Below, piece after piece: positions 21,250 through 30,615 of a stretch of DNA of 64,000 nt. This DNA is from Secundilactobacillus yichangensis (lineage in GTDB: Bacteria; Bacillota; Bacilli; Lactobacillales; Lactobacillaceae), in NCBI RefSeq assembly GCF_016861565.1, contig NZ_BOLK01000006.1, forward strand, positions 1 through 64,000, read 5' to 3'. Under the pieces are notes generated by a model. The model saw only the letters and a program-made list of their open reading frames with translations, had not been told where the DNA came from and searched no databases. Position numbers and translations under genes: made by a program. The stretch's first letter is position 1, and every line of letters starts with the position of its first letter.

Positions 21250-22368
21250 ATGAAAATCGCAGAATTTGGCGTTGAAAGCTGGCTTAACCAGTGGGAAAAA
21301 AGCGCTAAGTATGATATTTCTCAAAGCACGATCGATTCAATGACCATTGCCGAATTGCTTAAAATGACGGGTGATGATGAAAGTGTTCTTTACAACCAGT
21401 TACTGCACACCAAGATGAACTATGGCTGGATCGAGGGTTCACCAGAATTCAAAACCCTGGTAAGCAAGCTGTACGACCACGTGAATCCTGATCAAGTTTT
21501 GCAAACGAACGGCGCTACCGGTGCCAATCACCTGGCGCTATATTCACTGATCGAACCCGGCGACCACGTGATTAGTGAATACCCTTCCTATCAACAGTTG
21601 TACGATATTCCACGCTCGCTGGGAGCTGAGGTAGACTTTTGGCACATCCACGAAGCGGACAACTGGTATCCGGACATTAATGAACTCAAACAGCTCATTC
21701 GGCCAAACACCAAAATGATTTGTTTGAACAACGCCAACAATCCAACCGGTACTTTGCTAAATAAGGCCTTCTTGCAGCAAGTCGTCGATTTAGCAGAAAC
21801 GGTTGGCGCGTATATCTTAATTGATGAAGTTTATCAGCCATTGGACGACTTCGAACACTTTACTTCCATTGTGGATCTTTACGACCGCGGGATTGCCACT
21901 AACTCCCTGTCAAAAACTTATTCATTCCCCGGAGTCCGCATCGGCTGGACGGTAGCTAGTGACGAAATCTCTGATTTATTTAGAAAATACCGTGATTACA
22001 CCATGATCTGCGGCGGCGTCTGGAACGATATTTTAGCAGTTTATATTTTGCAACATAAAGATCAGATACTGGCCCGTAACCGCAAGTTGATTTTAAACAA
22101 TCTGGAGATTCTAAAAAATTGGGTGGCTTCCGAGCCCCGTGTCAGTGTCGTACTACCTCAAGCCGTGTCGACCTCCTGCATCAAAATAGACATTCCAGAA
22201 CCTACCGAGAGTTTCTGCATTCGGTTATTGAAAGAAACCGGCGTTTTATTGGTTCCAGGTGAGCGTTTTGACTTGCCAGGGCATGCCAGACTGGGTTATT
22301 GTACTGATGAAGTTACCTTGAAAAAGGGGCTTAGTAAGTTATCAGAATTTCTGCGTCAATTTGACTAA
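21250..22368 (+). CDS. PLP-dependent class I/II aminotransferase
   Basis: The 372-residue fold type I enzyme has the cofactor motifs NNANNPTGT, LIDEVYQPL (Asp contacting the pyridine nitrogen) and SLSKTYSFPGVRIGW with the Schiff-base Lys. The spacing resembles the VioD/capreomycidine-synthase-like branch of aminotransferases, but the substrate is unknown. AAGGAG precedes the ATG. It is first in a tight operon with nicotinamidase and greA (gaps of 18 and 14 bases), a grouping that gives no clear pathway. Confidence 0.8.
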   Translation: MKIAEFGVESWLNQWEKSAKYDISQSTIDSMTIAELLKMTGDDESVLYNQLLHTKMNYGWIEGSPEFKTLVSKLYDHVNPDQVLQTNGATGANHLALYSLIEPGDHVISEYPSYQQLYDIPRSLGAEVDFWHIHEADNWYPDINELKQLIRPNTKMICLNNANNPTGTLLNKAFLQQVVDLAETVGAYILIDEVYQPLDDFEHFTSIVDLYDRGIATNSLSKTYSFPGVRIGWTVASDEISDLFRKYRDYTMICGGVWNDILAVYILQHKDQILARNRKLILNNLEILKNWVASEPRVSVVLPQAVSTSCIKIDIPEPTESFCIRLLKETGVLLVPGERFDLPGHARLGYCTDEVTLKKGLSKLSEFLRQFD

Positions 22369-22386
22369 ACATTCGGAGGCAATGAA

Positions 22387-22941
22387 ATGGCAGCAAACGA
22401 AGCGTTACTCATTATTGATTATACGAACGATTTTGTACACGATGATGGTGCCCTTACCTGTGGCAAACCGGGACAGATTCTGGAACCAGAGATTATTAAG
22501 TTAGCCAATCAATTTGAAGCTGACGGCAGCTGGGTCATTTTACCTACTGACGTTCACAAGCCAAACGATCCGTATCATCCTGAAACTAAACTATTCCCGA
22601 CGCATAACGTCCGGGGTACTTGGGGCCGAGAATTTTACGGTCAACTTAAGCCATGGTTTGAAGAACACCAAAACGACGAAAAAGTCTATATGTATGATAA
22701 AACCCGTTACAGCGCTTTTGCGGGAACTGATTTAGACATCCGTCTGCGTGAACGTCACGTTGATACTGTACACTTAGTTGGTGTCTGCACCGATATTTGT
22801 GTCCTTCATACCGCAGTAGATGCATATAATTTAAACTATAATATCGTTGTTCATAAGGGCGGTGTCGCTGCACTGACGCCAGCTGGGCAAGACTGGGCCT
22901 TAGGCCACTTCGAACACGTCCTTGGGGCAAAAATTGAGTAG
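22387..22941 (+). CDS. pncA: Nicotinamidase (isochorismatase-like cysteine hydrolase)
   Basis: It hydrolyses nicotinamide to nicotinate and ammonia in NAD salvage. The catalytic triad is visible as Asp11 (LIIDYTNDF), Lys105 (DKTRYSAF) and Cys138 (GVCTDICV). Metal ligands Asp55, His57 and His73 mark it as a nicotinamidase rather than a general isochorismatase. At 184 residues it has normal length for Gram-positive PncA. GGAGG precedes the ATG. It is the middle gene of a three-gene operon. Confidence 0.88.
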   Translation: MAANEALLIIDYTNDFVHDDGALTCGKPGQILEPEIIKLANQFEADGSWVILPTDVHKPNDPYHPETKLFPTHNVRGTWGREFYGQLKPWFEEHQNDEKVYMYDKTRYSAFAGTDLDIRLRERHVDTVHLVGVCTDICVLHTAVDAYNLNYNIVVHKGGVAALTPAGQDWALGHFEHVLGAKIE

Positions 22942-22955
22942 AAAAGAGTTTTTGT

Positions 22956-23426
22956 ATGCAACCGTACTTTAACAAAGTCACTCAGGCCGGCTACGATAAG
23001 ATTGCTGCTGAAATTGAAGCAGTAAAAAAAGAACGGCCAGGCCGAATCAAGGCCCTTTCAGATGCCCGTGCCTTGGGTGATCTTTCCGAAAACGCTGAGT
23101 ATAGCGCAGCTAAGCGTGATCTACGCCATCTGGAAAGTCGCTTACGTTATTTGAAGAAACAGCTCCGTTACGCACAGGTGTACGAGCCTGCCGATAACGC
23201 TGTGATTGAAATCGGTAAGAGCGTCACACTGCAATTTCAGGATGACCAATCTGAAGAAACTTTTGAATTGGTTGGTAATCCTGAAGCTGACATTGAACAC
23301 AATAAGATTTCACTGTCATCTCCGATCGGTCAGGCATTGTTGAATCATACGGTGAATGATGTTGTTACCATCAGTTCACCTAATGGCAGTTATCAGGTGA
23401 AGATATTATCGGTGAAAAAAACGTAA
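22956..23426 (+). CDS. greA: Transcription elongation factor GreA (paralogue)
   Basis: GreA stimulates transcript cleavage by stalled RNA polymerase. The 156-residue protein has the N-terminal coiled coil with the signature LGDLSENAEYSAAK (acidic tip) and a C-terminal FKBP-like domain. Lactobacilli often have two greA genes; the central coiled coil here is richer in Arg and Tyr than in a typical housekeeping copy, so this may be the accessory one. It is the last gene of the aminotransferase-pncA operon and is followed by a terminator. Confidence 0.88.
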   Translation: MQPYFNKVTQAGYDKIAAEIEAVKKERPGRIKALSDARALGDLSENAEYSAAKRDLRHLESRLRYLKKQLRYAQVYEPADNAVIEIGKSVTLQFQDDQSEETFELVGNPEADIEHNKISLSSPIGQALLNHTVNDVVTISSPNGSYQVKILSVKKT

Positions 23427-23437
23427 TTTATTAATAC

Positions 23438-23479
23438 AAAAGCTCCCTATTCTAAAAGCCATGGAATAGAGAGTTTTTT
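23438..23479 (+). terminator. Terminator after greA
   Basis: CTC(C)CTATTC pairs with GAATAG(A)GAG and is followed by TTTTTT. Confidence 0.75.
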
Positions 23480-23572
23480 CGTTTTAACTAATGTGAAATT
23501 ATTACTAATATATACTTATTTAAAAGATCATATTATTTTAAAAATTCGATTAAAATACTGATAAATTAAGTA

Positions 23573-23586
23573 TTAAAACGTTTACA
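23573..23586 (+). promoter_or_regulatory. cre-like site upstream of the oxidoreductase gene
   Basis: TTAAAACGTTTACA matches the cre consensus at 13 of 14 positions and lies 56 bases before the start codon. It suggests CcpA control. Confidence 0.5.
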
Positions 23587-23641
23587 GTGTTACGATGAAG
23601 TTGATGTGAATGATATCACTATCTGAAAGAAGGACTTTAAT

Positions 23642-24586
23642 TTGGAAGCACTGGTTATTAAAGAATTTGGTTCAGCAGATGAGTTTTACGAAACGGAACT
23701 CGATCAACCACAAATCACTGATGATACTGTATTGGTTGCTGTTAACGCCTTCAGTATTAATCCGATGGATGTGGCTGCGCGTTCGGGAAAGCTGCCAGCT
23801 CAATTTTCCGCCAACTGGAAATTCCCGTTAGTTTTAGGCTGGGATTTTGCTGGAACCGTGATTAAAGTTGGTAAGAACGTTACCGGATATCAGATCCGAG
23901 ACCGGGTTTTTGGCAGTCTGCCTTACGACCACGCAAGTAATAACGGCTCATATGGCAGCTACGTTGTCGCTTCACCCGAAACAATGGCCAAAATTCCAGC
24001 TGCTCTGTCCTTTGATCAAGCTGCTGCATTACCAATTGCTGGCGGTACGGCCTATCAAGCGATTATTGACAACCTCAGCGTTAAAAAAGGTGAAACTGTC
24101 TTAGTTCAGGGTGGCGCCGGTGGTGTGGGACTGTTCGCGGTTCAAATTGCTAAGGTTCAAGGTGCCAAAGTAATTGCGACAGCAAGTCCCTCGCACCATG
24201 AGCTATTGAAAAAAATGGGTGCCGACAAAGTAATCGACTACCATGACCGAACGGCAGTTAAATCACTTAAAGACGTTGATGCAGTCTTCGATACTGCTGG
24301 TGATATTGACGATAGCTTAGCCGTATTAAAATCAGGCGGTAAATTGGTGACTGTCGGTGGTCGGCCAACTCAAGAACAACTCAACTTAACAGACAAAACC
24401 GTTGTATCTCAGTTTACGCACGCCACTACCGCAACGTATGACAGTTTAGCCGAATTAGTTAGCTCAGGTAAACTTCAAATCAAACTGCAGACCCTACCGC
24501 GATCAGCTGATAATCTGATCCGAGCTCAGCAAATGGTTGAAGGTCACCACATGGCCGGCAAATTTGTTATTCATGTAAAGGATTAG
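23642..24586 (+). CDS. NADP-dependent quinone oxidoreductase, zinc-free MDR family
   Basis: A 314-residue medium-chain reductase with the NADPH motif VLVQGGAGGVGLFAVQ. It lacks the zinc-binding Cys/His residues of alcohol dehydrogenases, so it belongs to the quinone or enone reductase type. The start is TTG, set by AGAAGGA upstream and by alignment of the N-terminal MEALVIKEFG with the family. It is a single-gene unit with a cre-like site upstream and a strong terminator downstream. Confidence 0.82.
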   Translation: MEALVIKEFGSADEFYETELDQPQITDDTVLVAVNAFSINPMDVAARSGKLPAQFSANWKFPLVLGWDFAGTVIKVGKNVTGYQIRDRVFGSLPYDHASNNGSYGSYVVASPETMAKIPAALSFDQAAALPIAGGTAYQAIIDNLSVKKGETVLVQGGAGGVGLFAVQIAKVQGAKVIATASPSHHELLKKMGADKVIDYHDRTAVKSLKDVDAVFDTAGDIDDSLAVLKSGGKLVTVGGRPTQEQLNLTDKTVVSQFTHATTATYDSLAELVSSGKLQIKLQTLPRSADNLIRAQQMVEGHHMAGKFVIHVKD

Positions 24587-24607
24587 ATCAAAGGAACTCG
24601 TTTAAAA

Positions 24608-24656
24608 GAAAAAGGGACAGCAGATTTCAAATTAGTAAAAATCCGCTGTCCCTTTC
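24608..24656. terminator. Bidirectional terminator
   Basis: AAAGGGACAGC(A)GATTT pairs with AAATC(C)GCTGTCCCTTT. It lies between the convergent oxidoreductase and acetoin reductase genes. Confidence 0.85.
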
Positions 24657-24685
24657 TTATTCAATTATTTAATTTAAATACCGGT

Positions 24686-25462
24686 TTAACGGTAAACGAT
24701 CCCACCATCAACCATGATAGCTTGACCAGTAATGTAATCAGCTTTTTCGCTTGCTAAGAATGATACTAAGTTAGCAACGTCAGCTGGTGTTTCCCCACGG
24801 CCTAATGCGATGCCATCAAGGTAAGCTTTGATTGATTCACCAGGTGCAACGTTATGCAATTCACCCATTTCGGCATCAATTTGATCCCACATTGGTGTGA
24901 GCACGATACCTGGGCAATATGCGTTAACAGTAATCTTGTCTTGTGCCAATTCTTTAGCGGCAGCCTGGGTAATCCCACGAATGGCGAACTTAGTTGCTGA
25001 GTAGGCACCTAATAATTCGAAGCCTTCATGACCGGCAACTGATGAAGCGTTGATGATCTTACCTGGTGTTCCCTGCTTCTTGAATTGAGCAGCTGCGGCT
25101 TGAATACCAAAGACAGTCCCTTTAACGTTAATGTCCAAAAGACGATCTAAGTCTTCTTCCTCAGTTTGGCAAACTTGTGCGACGTGAGCAATCCCCGCAT
25201 TGTTAACGAAAACATCAAGTTGACCAAGTTCTGAAACAGTCTTAGCAACTGCATCAAAAACTTGTTTTTTGTATTGAACATCCGCTTCAATGGCAATTGC
25301 CTTGCCACCATCAGCGTTGATATGATCAGCGACCTTTTGGACCTTATCCAAATGACGGCCAGCAAGTGAAACTGCGAACCCATCTTTAGCGAGTTGTAAA
25401 GCGATACCTTCACCGATACCTTGACCGGCACCTGTAATTAAAGCGACTTTTTGATTTGCCAT
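24686..25462 (-). CDS. butA: (S)-acetoin-forming diacetyl reductase, SDR family
   Basis: It reduces diacetyl to acetoin and probably acetoin to butanediol with NADH. The 258-residue classical SDR has TGAGQGIG at the N-terminus, VNNAG at 87-90 and catalytic Ser140/141, Tyr154 and Lys158. The [29 protein letters not shown]-type central region and the MVDGGIVYR terminus are typical of meso-2,3-butanediol/diacetyl reductases. AGGAG precedes the ATG. It is a single gene. Other SDR substrates cannot be excluded. Confidence 0.82.
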   Translation of the reverse strand: MANQKVALITGAGQGIGEGIALQLAKDGFAVSLAGRHLDKVQKVADHINADGGKAIAIEADVQYKKQVFDAVAKTVSELGQLDVFVNNAGIAHVAQVCQTEEEDLDRLLDINVKGTVFGIQAAAAQFKKQGTPGKIINASSVAGHEGFELLGAYSATKFAIRGITQAAAKELAQDKITVNAYCPGIVLTPMWDQIDAEMGELHNVAPGESIKAYLDGIALGRGETPADVANLVSFLASEKADYITGQAIMVDGGIVYR

Positions 25463-25647
25463 GATTAACCTCAGCTCCTAATTGTTATATAATTCACAAT
25501 TTTAGAGTTTACCTGATAAATCGTAATTCGTCAAGGATTATTGGGAAGTTAATACTTTATTAATAATTAGATTTAATCACGCATGTGATATATTGAATAT
25601 TCTGATAGTCCTTTTCGGCTGGAGCTTATCGTTATACTGGCAGCACA

Positions 25648-25691
25648 AATAAAGCGGTCTGATTACATCAAAGTAATCAGACCGTTTTATT
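25648..25691. terminator. Bidirectional terminator between opuC and acetoin reductase regions
   Basis: A 19-bp stem (AATAAAGCGGTCTGATTAC, one mismatch) around ATCAAA, with T-rich flanks. On minus it ends the opuC operon; on plus no gene precedes it. The rest of 25463-25647 is AT-rich with nothing recognised. Confidence 0.8.
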
Positions 25692-25723
25692 GTTATTTTT
25701 AACTGTTTTAGATTTTGATTTTC

Positions 25724-25772
25724 TATTGCCTAATCGGGCTGCAGCTCTCTAAGCGCCCGCCTTCGCACCTTA
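25724..25772 (-). repeat. Short remnant of the dispersed hairpin repeat
   Basis: Read on minus, it begins TAAGGTGCG, continues with GCGCTTAGAGAG and ends CCGATTAGGCAATA. These are the ends of the repeat seen at 57.5 and 61.2 kb, without the central hairpin. Its first three bases are the stop codon of opuCD. Confidence 0.65.
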
Positions 25773-26420
25773 GGCCGTTGGCGCCACCTTTTTCTCAACC
25801 CAGCCTAAAACTAAATCGAGAATAATCGCCATCAGCGCTGTTGGTAAAGCACCGGCTAGGATAATGGCCGTCCCATTCGTCGCGTTTGTCCCACGAATGA
25901 TGATGTCCCCTAAACCACCAGCGCCCACGAAGGTTCCGATAGCAGTAATCCCAATTGCTAACACCAGTGCGTTTCTCAGACCAGCCATCACCATTGACAG
26001 CGACAGCGGAATTTCCACCAACCGCAAAAGCTGCAGTCGGGTCATCCCCATGCCTGTTCCCGCGTCTAGCAACGTCGGATCTACGTTTCGCATACCGGCA
26101 TCCGTATTCTTAATAATCGGCAGTAACGAGTAGAGGAACACCGTCACGATAACCGTATTGACCCCTAAGCCTAAACCAATCATGATGATGGATAGCATAG
26201 CCAGCGAAGGTACCGTTTGAATCACGTTAGCAATCCCGATAACCACGCCATTTAAACGGGTATGGTGCGCGATGAAGATTCCGATCGGAATGCCGACAAT
26301 AGCCGCCAAGATTACACCATACGCCGAGATCAAGAAGTGGCGGGTAAATTGTGCTAAAACGTAGCTGCCATTATGGCTGTAATAGTAAATGAGCTGTTCC
26401 CAAAGATTCAAATGGGTCAT
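25770..26420 (-). CDS. opuCD: Glycine betaine/carnitine/choline ABC transporter permease
   Basis: This 216-residue membrane protein has about five or six helices and the EAA-type loop (DAGTGMGMTRLQLLRLVEIPLSLSMVMAGLRNAL). It is the second permease of the OpuC osmoprotectant importer. Its ATG follows the opuCC stop directly (TAAATG), so the two are translationally coupled. The stop codon lies inside a remnant of the hairpin repeat, so the C-terminus may have been set by the insertion. It is similar to opuCB in the same operon. Confidence 0.9.
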   Translation of the reverse strand: MTHLNLWEQLIYYYSHNGSYVLAQFTRHFLISAYGVILAAIVGIPIGIFIAHHTRLNGVVIGIANVIQTVPSLAMLSIIMIGLGLGVNTVIVTVFLYSLLPIIKNTDAGMRNVDPTLLDAGTGMGMTRLQLLRLVEIPLSLSMVMAGLRNALVLAIGITAIGTFVGAGGLGDIIIRGTNATNGTAIILAGALPTALMAIILDLVLGWVEKKVAPTA

Positions 26421-27353
26421 TTAGTCGCCACTCCCTTCAAAGTAATGATGCTGTTCCAGATACTGTTTAGCAACCACTTCCGGTTCCATCAAGTCATTAT
26501 CAACTTTATAGTTAAGCCGCTGCATGGTCTTTAAATCAATCTTGCCGCTTAACTTACCAATAACTGGTTTCAGCTCTGGATGTTGCTTAAGCACTTTATT
26601 CGTTGCAACGGCACTTGCAGTATATGGTGGGAAGAAGTGCTTATCATCCTTCAGCATCTTTAAGTGATAACTGCCAACCCGGCCATCCGTCGAATACCCT
26701 AAAATGGCATCCATTTTATCGGCCGCAACCGCGTCATACACCAGCCCAATCTGCATTGGATGAACTGCACCAAACTTATAACCATACGTTTTCTGGAAGC
26801 CGTCGTAGCCATCGCCCTTCCGGTTTAACCAGATTTGATCGATCCCGACATTCATCTTGCCGGCAACTGGCTTAAGGTCGCTAACATTGTTCAGGTGATA
26901 GCGTTTGGCAGTTTTTTGAGTCACCATCCAAACGTAGGTATCCGCGAAACCATACGTTTTAAAATACGTCATGTGATACTGGTTTTTAAAATGTGTTTCA
27001 ACTGTCCGAGTTGCTCTCTCCGGATTACGGTCAACGGGTTTGCCCATAATCGTGGTTAAATCAGAACCAACATAGCGAATCGCTGAAATATCGGCCTGAT
27101 TATTTTTCAATGCGTTAAATGACACGTTTGCTGAACCCAAATTATTAATGATTGTCGTGTGCAGCTTCGTATCATGCTGAATCATATCCTGTAACATATA
27201 GGACATAATCTGCTGTTCAGTCGTGTTCTGTGACGCAATTCTGATCGTGTCGCTACCACTTCCAGCTAAACCTGGGAAGCCGCATCCTGCTAATCCAATG
27301 GCACAAAGTAAGGAGAAGCTCAGCATGATCAGCCATCTTTTGATGTTTTTCAC
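26421..27353 (-). CDS. opuCC: Glycine betaine/carnitine-binding lipoprotein
   Basis: This is the extracellular substrate-binding protein of OpuC. Its 310 residues start with a signal peptide and lipobox LAGC, then an OpuAC-type binding domain (IRIASQNTTEQQIMSYMLQDM). The start is GTG with GGAGGGG upstream. Eleven bases separate it from opuCB. Aromatic residues typical of the quaternary-amine cage are scattered (for example TYVWMVTQK) but were not mapped. Confidence 0.9.
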   Translation of the reverse strand: MKNIKRWLIMLSFSLLCAIGLAGCGFPGLAGSGSDTIRIASQNTTEQQIMSYMLQDMIQHDTKLHTTIINNLGSANVSFNALKNNQADISAIRYVGSDLTTIMGKPVDRNPERATRTVETHFKNQYHMTYFKTYGFADTYVWMVTQKTAKRYHLNNVSDLKPVAGKMNVGIDQIWLNRKGDGYDGFQKTYGYKFGAVHPMQIGLVYDAVAADKMDAILGYSTDGRVGSYHLKMLKDDKHFFPPYTASAVATNKVLKQHPELKPVIGKLSGKIDLKTMQRLNYKVDNDLMEPEVVAKQYLEQHHYFEGSGD

Positions 27354-27364
27354 GGTTTCCCCTC

Positions 27365-27994
27365 CTATTCTTCTGATGTCCGCGGCGTTAACGCCGTTTC
27401 AACTTTACCTAGCAGCCAGTCAACTACCAGTGCCAAAATAATCACTGGAATTGAACCGCCAAGGATCAGATCACTTCGGTACAGATTCAGGCCATTAAAG
27501 ATAAAATCACCAAGTCCGCCAGCACCAATGTATGAAGCTAGAGCTGCCCAAGCAATCACGTAGGTCGCCGAAAGCCGGACACCAGACATGATCACCGGTG
27601 CGGCTAAGGGCACTTCAACTTTAATGATTGATTGCCAGGGTGTCATCCCCATACCTTTCGCGGCATCCTTCAGCGATGGATCCACGTCGTTCATCCCAAT
27701 ATAGGTGTTTCTTAAAATCGGCAGTAAGGAGTAAATGAACAGCGCGATGATAGCTGGCTTAACACCGATTCCAAAGATGGGAATCATGAACGCCAGTAAT
27801 GCCAATGCTGGAATCGTCTGCAGCATACTAGCAATCGAGATAACAATATTGGCCGTTCGCTTCGTACGCGTCAGCGCAATACCCAACGGCACCGCAAAGA
27901 TGATACCCAGTCCCAGCGAAATCCCTGAGATATAGATATGCTGCCAGGTTTTCCCCAGCAAGGACAAGCCGTAAACGGCTAAGAAGTGCATCAT
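27365..27994 (-). CDS. opuCB: Glycine betaine/carnitine/choline ABC transporter permease
   Basis: The 209-residue permease has about five or six helices and the EAA-type loop [22 protein letters not shown]. Its ATG overlaps the opuCA stop by 4 bases, and GGTGGTGA lies within the end of opuCA. It pairs with opuCD to form the channel of the importer. Confidence 0.9.
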   Translation of the reverse strand: MMHFLAVYGLSLLGKTWQHIYISGISLGLGIIFAVPLGIALTRTKRTANIVISIASMLQTIPALALLAFMIPIFGIGVKPAIIALFIYSLLPILRNTYIGMNDVDPSLKDAAKGMGMTPWQSIIKVEVPLAAPVIMSGVRLSATYVIAWAALASYIGAGGLGDFIFNGLNLYRSDLILGGSIPVIILALVVDWLLGKVETALTPRTSEE

Positions 27995-29184
27995 TTGGCG
28001 TCACCACCTTGGTCAGCTGCTGCTGTTTCAGCCGTGGTGTCCTCGCTATCACTCTTTTTATCGTCATCGCCCCAAAGTGCGTCGTAAACAATATCGACCA
28101 GCGCTGCCCGGGTCACGATACCAACTAACTTATTATTACTATCCACAACGGGAACGTTCTTAAACCCCCGCTTTAAAATTCTTTCGACTGTATCCCGAAC
28201 TAAGGAATCCGATTTAACGTAGAACACATCGTTGTGCATAACATCGCCGACACTGGTAGCCGTCTTAAAGTTATAGTCAATATCTTCAATGTCAAGATAG
28301 CCCTTTAAAGTACCGCCATCATCCGTTACCAACAGTGAATCAACCCGCCGATCATGCATGGTCTTCAAAGCTTCCTTTAGCAGCTTATCAGGTGTGATAG
28401 ACGCTACGTTAGTCAGCATTACCTGGCCAACGGTCGTAATACTTGGGCGCGCTTGAATCAAACGGTCCTTCCCAATCAGGTTCTCAACGAATTCGTTAGC
28501 TGGATGCTGCAAGATCTCATCTGGTGAAGCAATCTGCATAATCTTACCATCATCCATAACAACGATTTTAGTTGCTAAAGTTAAGGCTTCATCCATATCA
28601 TGGGTCACAAAAATGATTGTTTTACCCAAACGTTCCTGCAAGTCTTTAATTAAATCTTGAAGTGACTCACGGGTAATTGGATCTAAGGCCCCGTATGGTT
28701 CATCCATTAAAATGATATCTTGATCAGCTGCTAAGGCCCGAACTACCCCAATTCGTTGCTGTTGGCCACCTGATAGTTCAGAGGGATAACGATCCAAAAA
28801 TTCCTCTGGCAGATCAACTAACTTGATCATTTCCTTGGCACGTTGGTCCATCTTGTCTTGCGACCACTTCAGTAAACGTGGTACCAGCGTGATATTTTGA
28901 CGAATCGTCATGTGCGGCATAAGACCAATATTTTGAATCACATAACCGATTTTACGACGTAGTTTAACGGGATCCATTTGACTAATATCTTGGCCGTTGA
29001 TTTTAATTGTTCCAGATGTTTGTTGCAGCATCCGGTTGATCATCCGCATAGTAGTTGTCTTACCAGAACCAGAAGTCCCAATAAAGCATACGAATTCACC
29101 CTTTTCAACTTCTAAGTTAAAGTCCTCCACTGCGACTTTACCCCCAGGGTATGTCTTGTTGAGATGTTCCATTGATAAAAACAT
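27991..29184 (-). CDS. opuCA: Osmoprotectant ABC transporter ATPase with CBS domains
   Basis: This 397-residue ATPase powers uptake of glycine betaine, carnitine or choline. Walker A is GTSGSGKTT near residue 37, the signature is LSGGQQQR, and Walker B is DIILMDEP. Two C-terminal CBS domains (from about residue 250) sense ionic strength or cyclic di-AMP in related proteins. It is the first gene of the opuCA-CB-CC-CD operon. The ribosome binding site GAGAGGAT is rather far from the ATG. Osmotic induction is likely but no operator was identified. Confidence 0.92.
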   Translation of the reverse strand: MFLSMEHLNKTYPGGKVAVEDFNLEVEKGEFVCFIGTSGSGKTTTMRMINRMLQQTSGTIKINGQDISQMDPVKLRRKIGYVIQNIGLMPHMTIRQNITLVPRLLKWSQDKMDQRAKEMIKLVDLPEEFLDRYPSELSGGQQQRIGVVRALAADQDIILMDEPYGALDPITRESLQDLIKDLQERLGKTIIFVTHDMDEALTLATKIVVMDDGKIMQIASPDEILQHPANEFVENLIGKDRLIQARPSITTVGQVMLTNVASITPDKLLKEALKTMHDRRVDSLLVTDDGGTLKGYLDIEDIDYNFKTATSVGDVMHNDVFYVKSDSLVRDTVERILKRGFKNVPVVDSNNKLVGIVTRAALVDIVYDALWGDDDKKSDSEDTTAETAAADQGGDAK

Positions 29185-29356
29185 CGGTTTTATCCCATCC
29201 TCTCTGCAATAATCTTGAACAATTCTCTGAATACACTTGGGTTAATTGTATCACTTATATATTATGACATAAATTTTCCAGCCCCTCATCCATTTAGCAA
29301 TTTTCTGGTAAACCATAGAATAGCCAAATTAATCAAAATTAAAGTAAGCGCTTTTA

Positions 29357-29398
29357 TTGCTTTTTATTTGCGCATATGTATAATTAGGTTGTACACAA
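29357..29398 (+). promoter_or_regulatory. ohr promoter with a TTGTACACAA site
   Basis: TTGCTT (29357-29362) and TATAAT (29379-29384) are 16 bases apart. TTGTACACAA follows at 29389-29398 and recurs exactly at 29438-29447 inside the first codons of the gene. A cre-like AGTAAGCGCTTTTA (12 of 14) lies just upstream of the -35. Confidence 0.6.
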
Positions 29399-29425
29399 TT
29401 TAATTCTTGAAATGAGGTAATTCCA

Positions 29426-29833
29426 ATGGCAAAAAAATTGTACACAACTACCATGACTAACAAGGGCGGCCGTGCGGGTGAAGTATGGTCAAACGATCGT
29501 AAATGGGATTTCAAAATTGGTACTCCCGGCGTAGATAAGGATTCAACAAACCCTGAGCAATTATTTGCTGCTGGATTTGCTTCCTGTTTTAATGGTGCTT
29601 TAGACATCGCTTTACAGCAGGCTGGTGTTTCTGCAGAGCCAACTGTTCGCGCGAAAGTTTCCCTATTTCAAGAGGGCGACGAACCTAATTTCCACATTGG
29701 CGTCGACTTATTTGGCCACATTGAGGGCCTAAATGAGGCCGACACGAAAAAGTACATGGAAATTGCCGAAACCATCTGTCCGTATGCCAAGGCAACCCGT
29801 GGTAATATTGATGTCACTTTAAATGTTGAATAA
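29426..29833 (+). CDS. ohr: Organic hydroperoxide resistance protein, Ohr/OsmC family
   Basis: It reduces organic hydroperoxides with a thiol donor in the cytoplasm. The 135-residue protein has the two catalytic cysteines of the family: Cys54 in GFASCFNGAL and Cys118 in ETICPYAKA. NPEQLFAAG is typical of Ohr rather than of the wider OsmC group. Its promoter is well formed. No ohrR gene is adjacent; a MarR-family gene lies at 57 kb but nothing links the two. It is a single gene with a strong terminator. Confidence 0.9.
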   Translation: MAKKLYTTTMTNKGGRAGEVWSNDRKWDFKIGTPGVDKDSTNPEQLFAAGFASCFNGALDIALQQAGVSAEPTVRAKVSLFQEGDEPNFHIGVDLFGHIEGLNEADTKKYMEIAETICPYAKATRGNIDVTLNVE

Positions 29834-29918
29834 GGTTGGGCTTTAATCCAGAAACTGGTCAACTTAAGTAATCAATTTTCGGGTTTTATCCAAGATTCAT
29901 TCCCTTATAAATGAAATT

Positions 29919-29964
29919 AAAGAGGTTCCAGACTGTAACATTACATCAGTCTGGAACCTCTTTT
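29919..29964 (+). terminator. Terminator after ohr
   Basis: AAAGAGGTTCCAGACTG and its complement form a 17-bp perfect stem followed by TTTTG. The remainder of the gap to 30131 shows nothing recognised. Confidence 0.9.
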
Positions 29965-30131
29965 GTTACAAAACTCATAGCCACGTGTCTATGTATAAGA
30001 TGTAAAAGCTATCAAAATGGCGTTTTTGTCATATAACTTAATCTCCTGGTAATTGTCGGTTAACATAAATGAAACATTTCCCGTGTATGCTGTTTAATAG
30101 TGATAAACGAATAAGGGGATTTTTAAAAATT

Positions 30132-30542
30132 ATGTCAAAAGCGAATATAAAAATGAAACTTGCAGCATTCTTACTGATTTTCGGATTCGCCTTTGGAATG
30201 GGCACCGATGTTACATCAGGTATCAGTACACAAACACAAACGGTCACAGCACAGGCCTCAAGCAGGGTTTCTGCTAATCAGGCTAAGCAAATTGCTCAAA
30301 TCAATGCTAACTTATCTAAAAACCAAAAAGCAGCTAAAAACTGGATTGCTTACCATGAATCCCGTTTTAGCTACACTGCCCGTAACGGAAACTGTTACGG
30401 TCGTTACCAGCTATTGAGAGCTTACTTGCATGGTAACTACAGTCCAGTTAACCAAGAAAGAGCGGCTAATAATTACGTCAGCGCCCGTTATGGAACCTGG
30501 ACGCATGCTAAGCACTTCTGGCAGGCACATCACTGGTATTAA
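30132..30542 (+). CDS. Secreted Apf-like cell-wall protein (transglycosylase-like C-terminus)
   Basis: The 136-residue protein has a signal peptide (charged NIKMK, hydrophobic core, cleavage probably after TAQA). The C-terminal ~70 residues resemble aggregation-promoting factor/lysozyme-like domains of lactobacilli: AYHESRFSYTARNG with the candidate catalytic Glu, GRYQL, and YGTWTHAKHFWQAHHWY. It probably acts on or binds peptidoglycan. The ATG at 30132 is taken because the signal peptide starts there; AAGGGG is 14 bases upstream, a long spacing. A longer frame from 30069 lacks a ribosome binding site. Confidence 0.75.
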   Translation: MSKANIKMKLAAFLLIFGFAFGMGTDVTSGISTQTQTVTAQASSRVSANQAKQIAQINANLSKNQKAAKNWIAYHESRFSYTARNGNCYGRYQLLRAYLHGNYSPVNQERAANNYVSARYGTWTHAKHFWQAHHWY

Positions 30543-30569
30543 AATTACCGGTTAAATCAAAACTAATAC

Positions 30570-30604
30570 GACCTGGGACTTCTCACGAAGTACCCGGGTC
30601 TTTT
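30570..30604 (+). terminator. Bidirectional terminator
   Basis: GACC(T)GGG(A)CTTC pairs with GAAG(TA)CCC(G)GGTC and is followed by TTTT. The convergent K+ channel gene ends just beyond. Confidence 0.75.
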
Positions 30605-30615
30605 ATTGTCTAATC

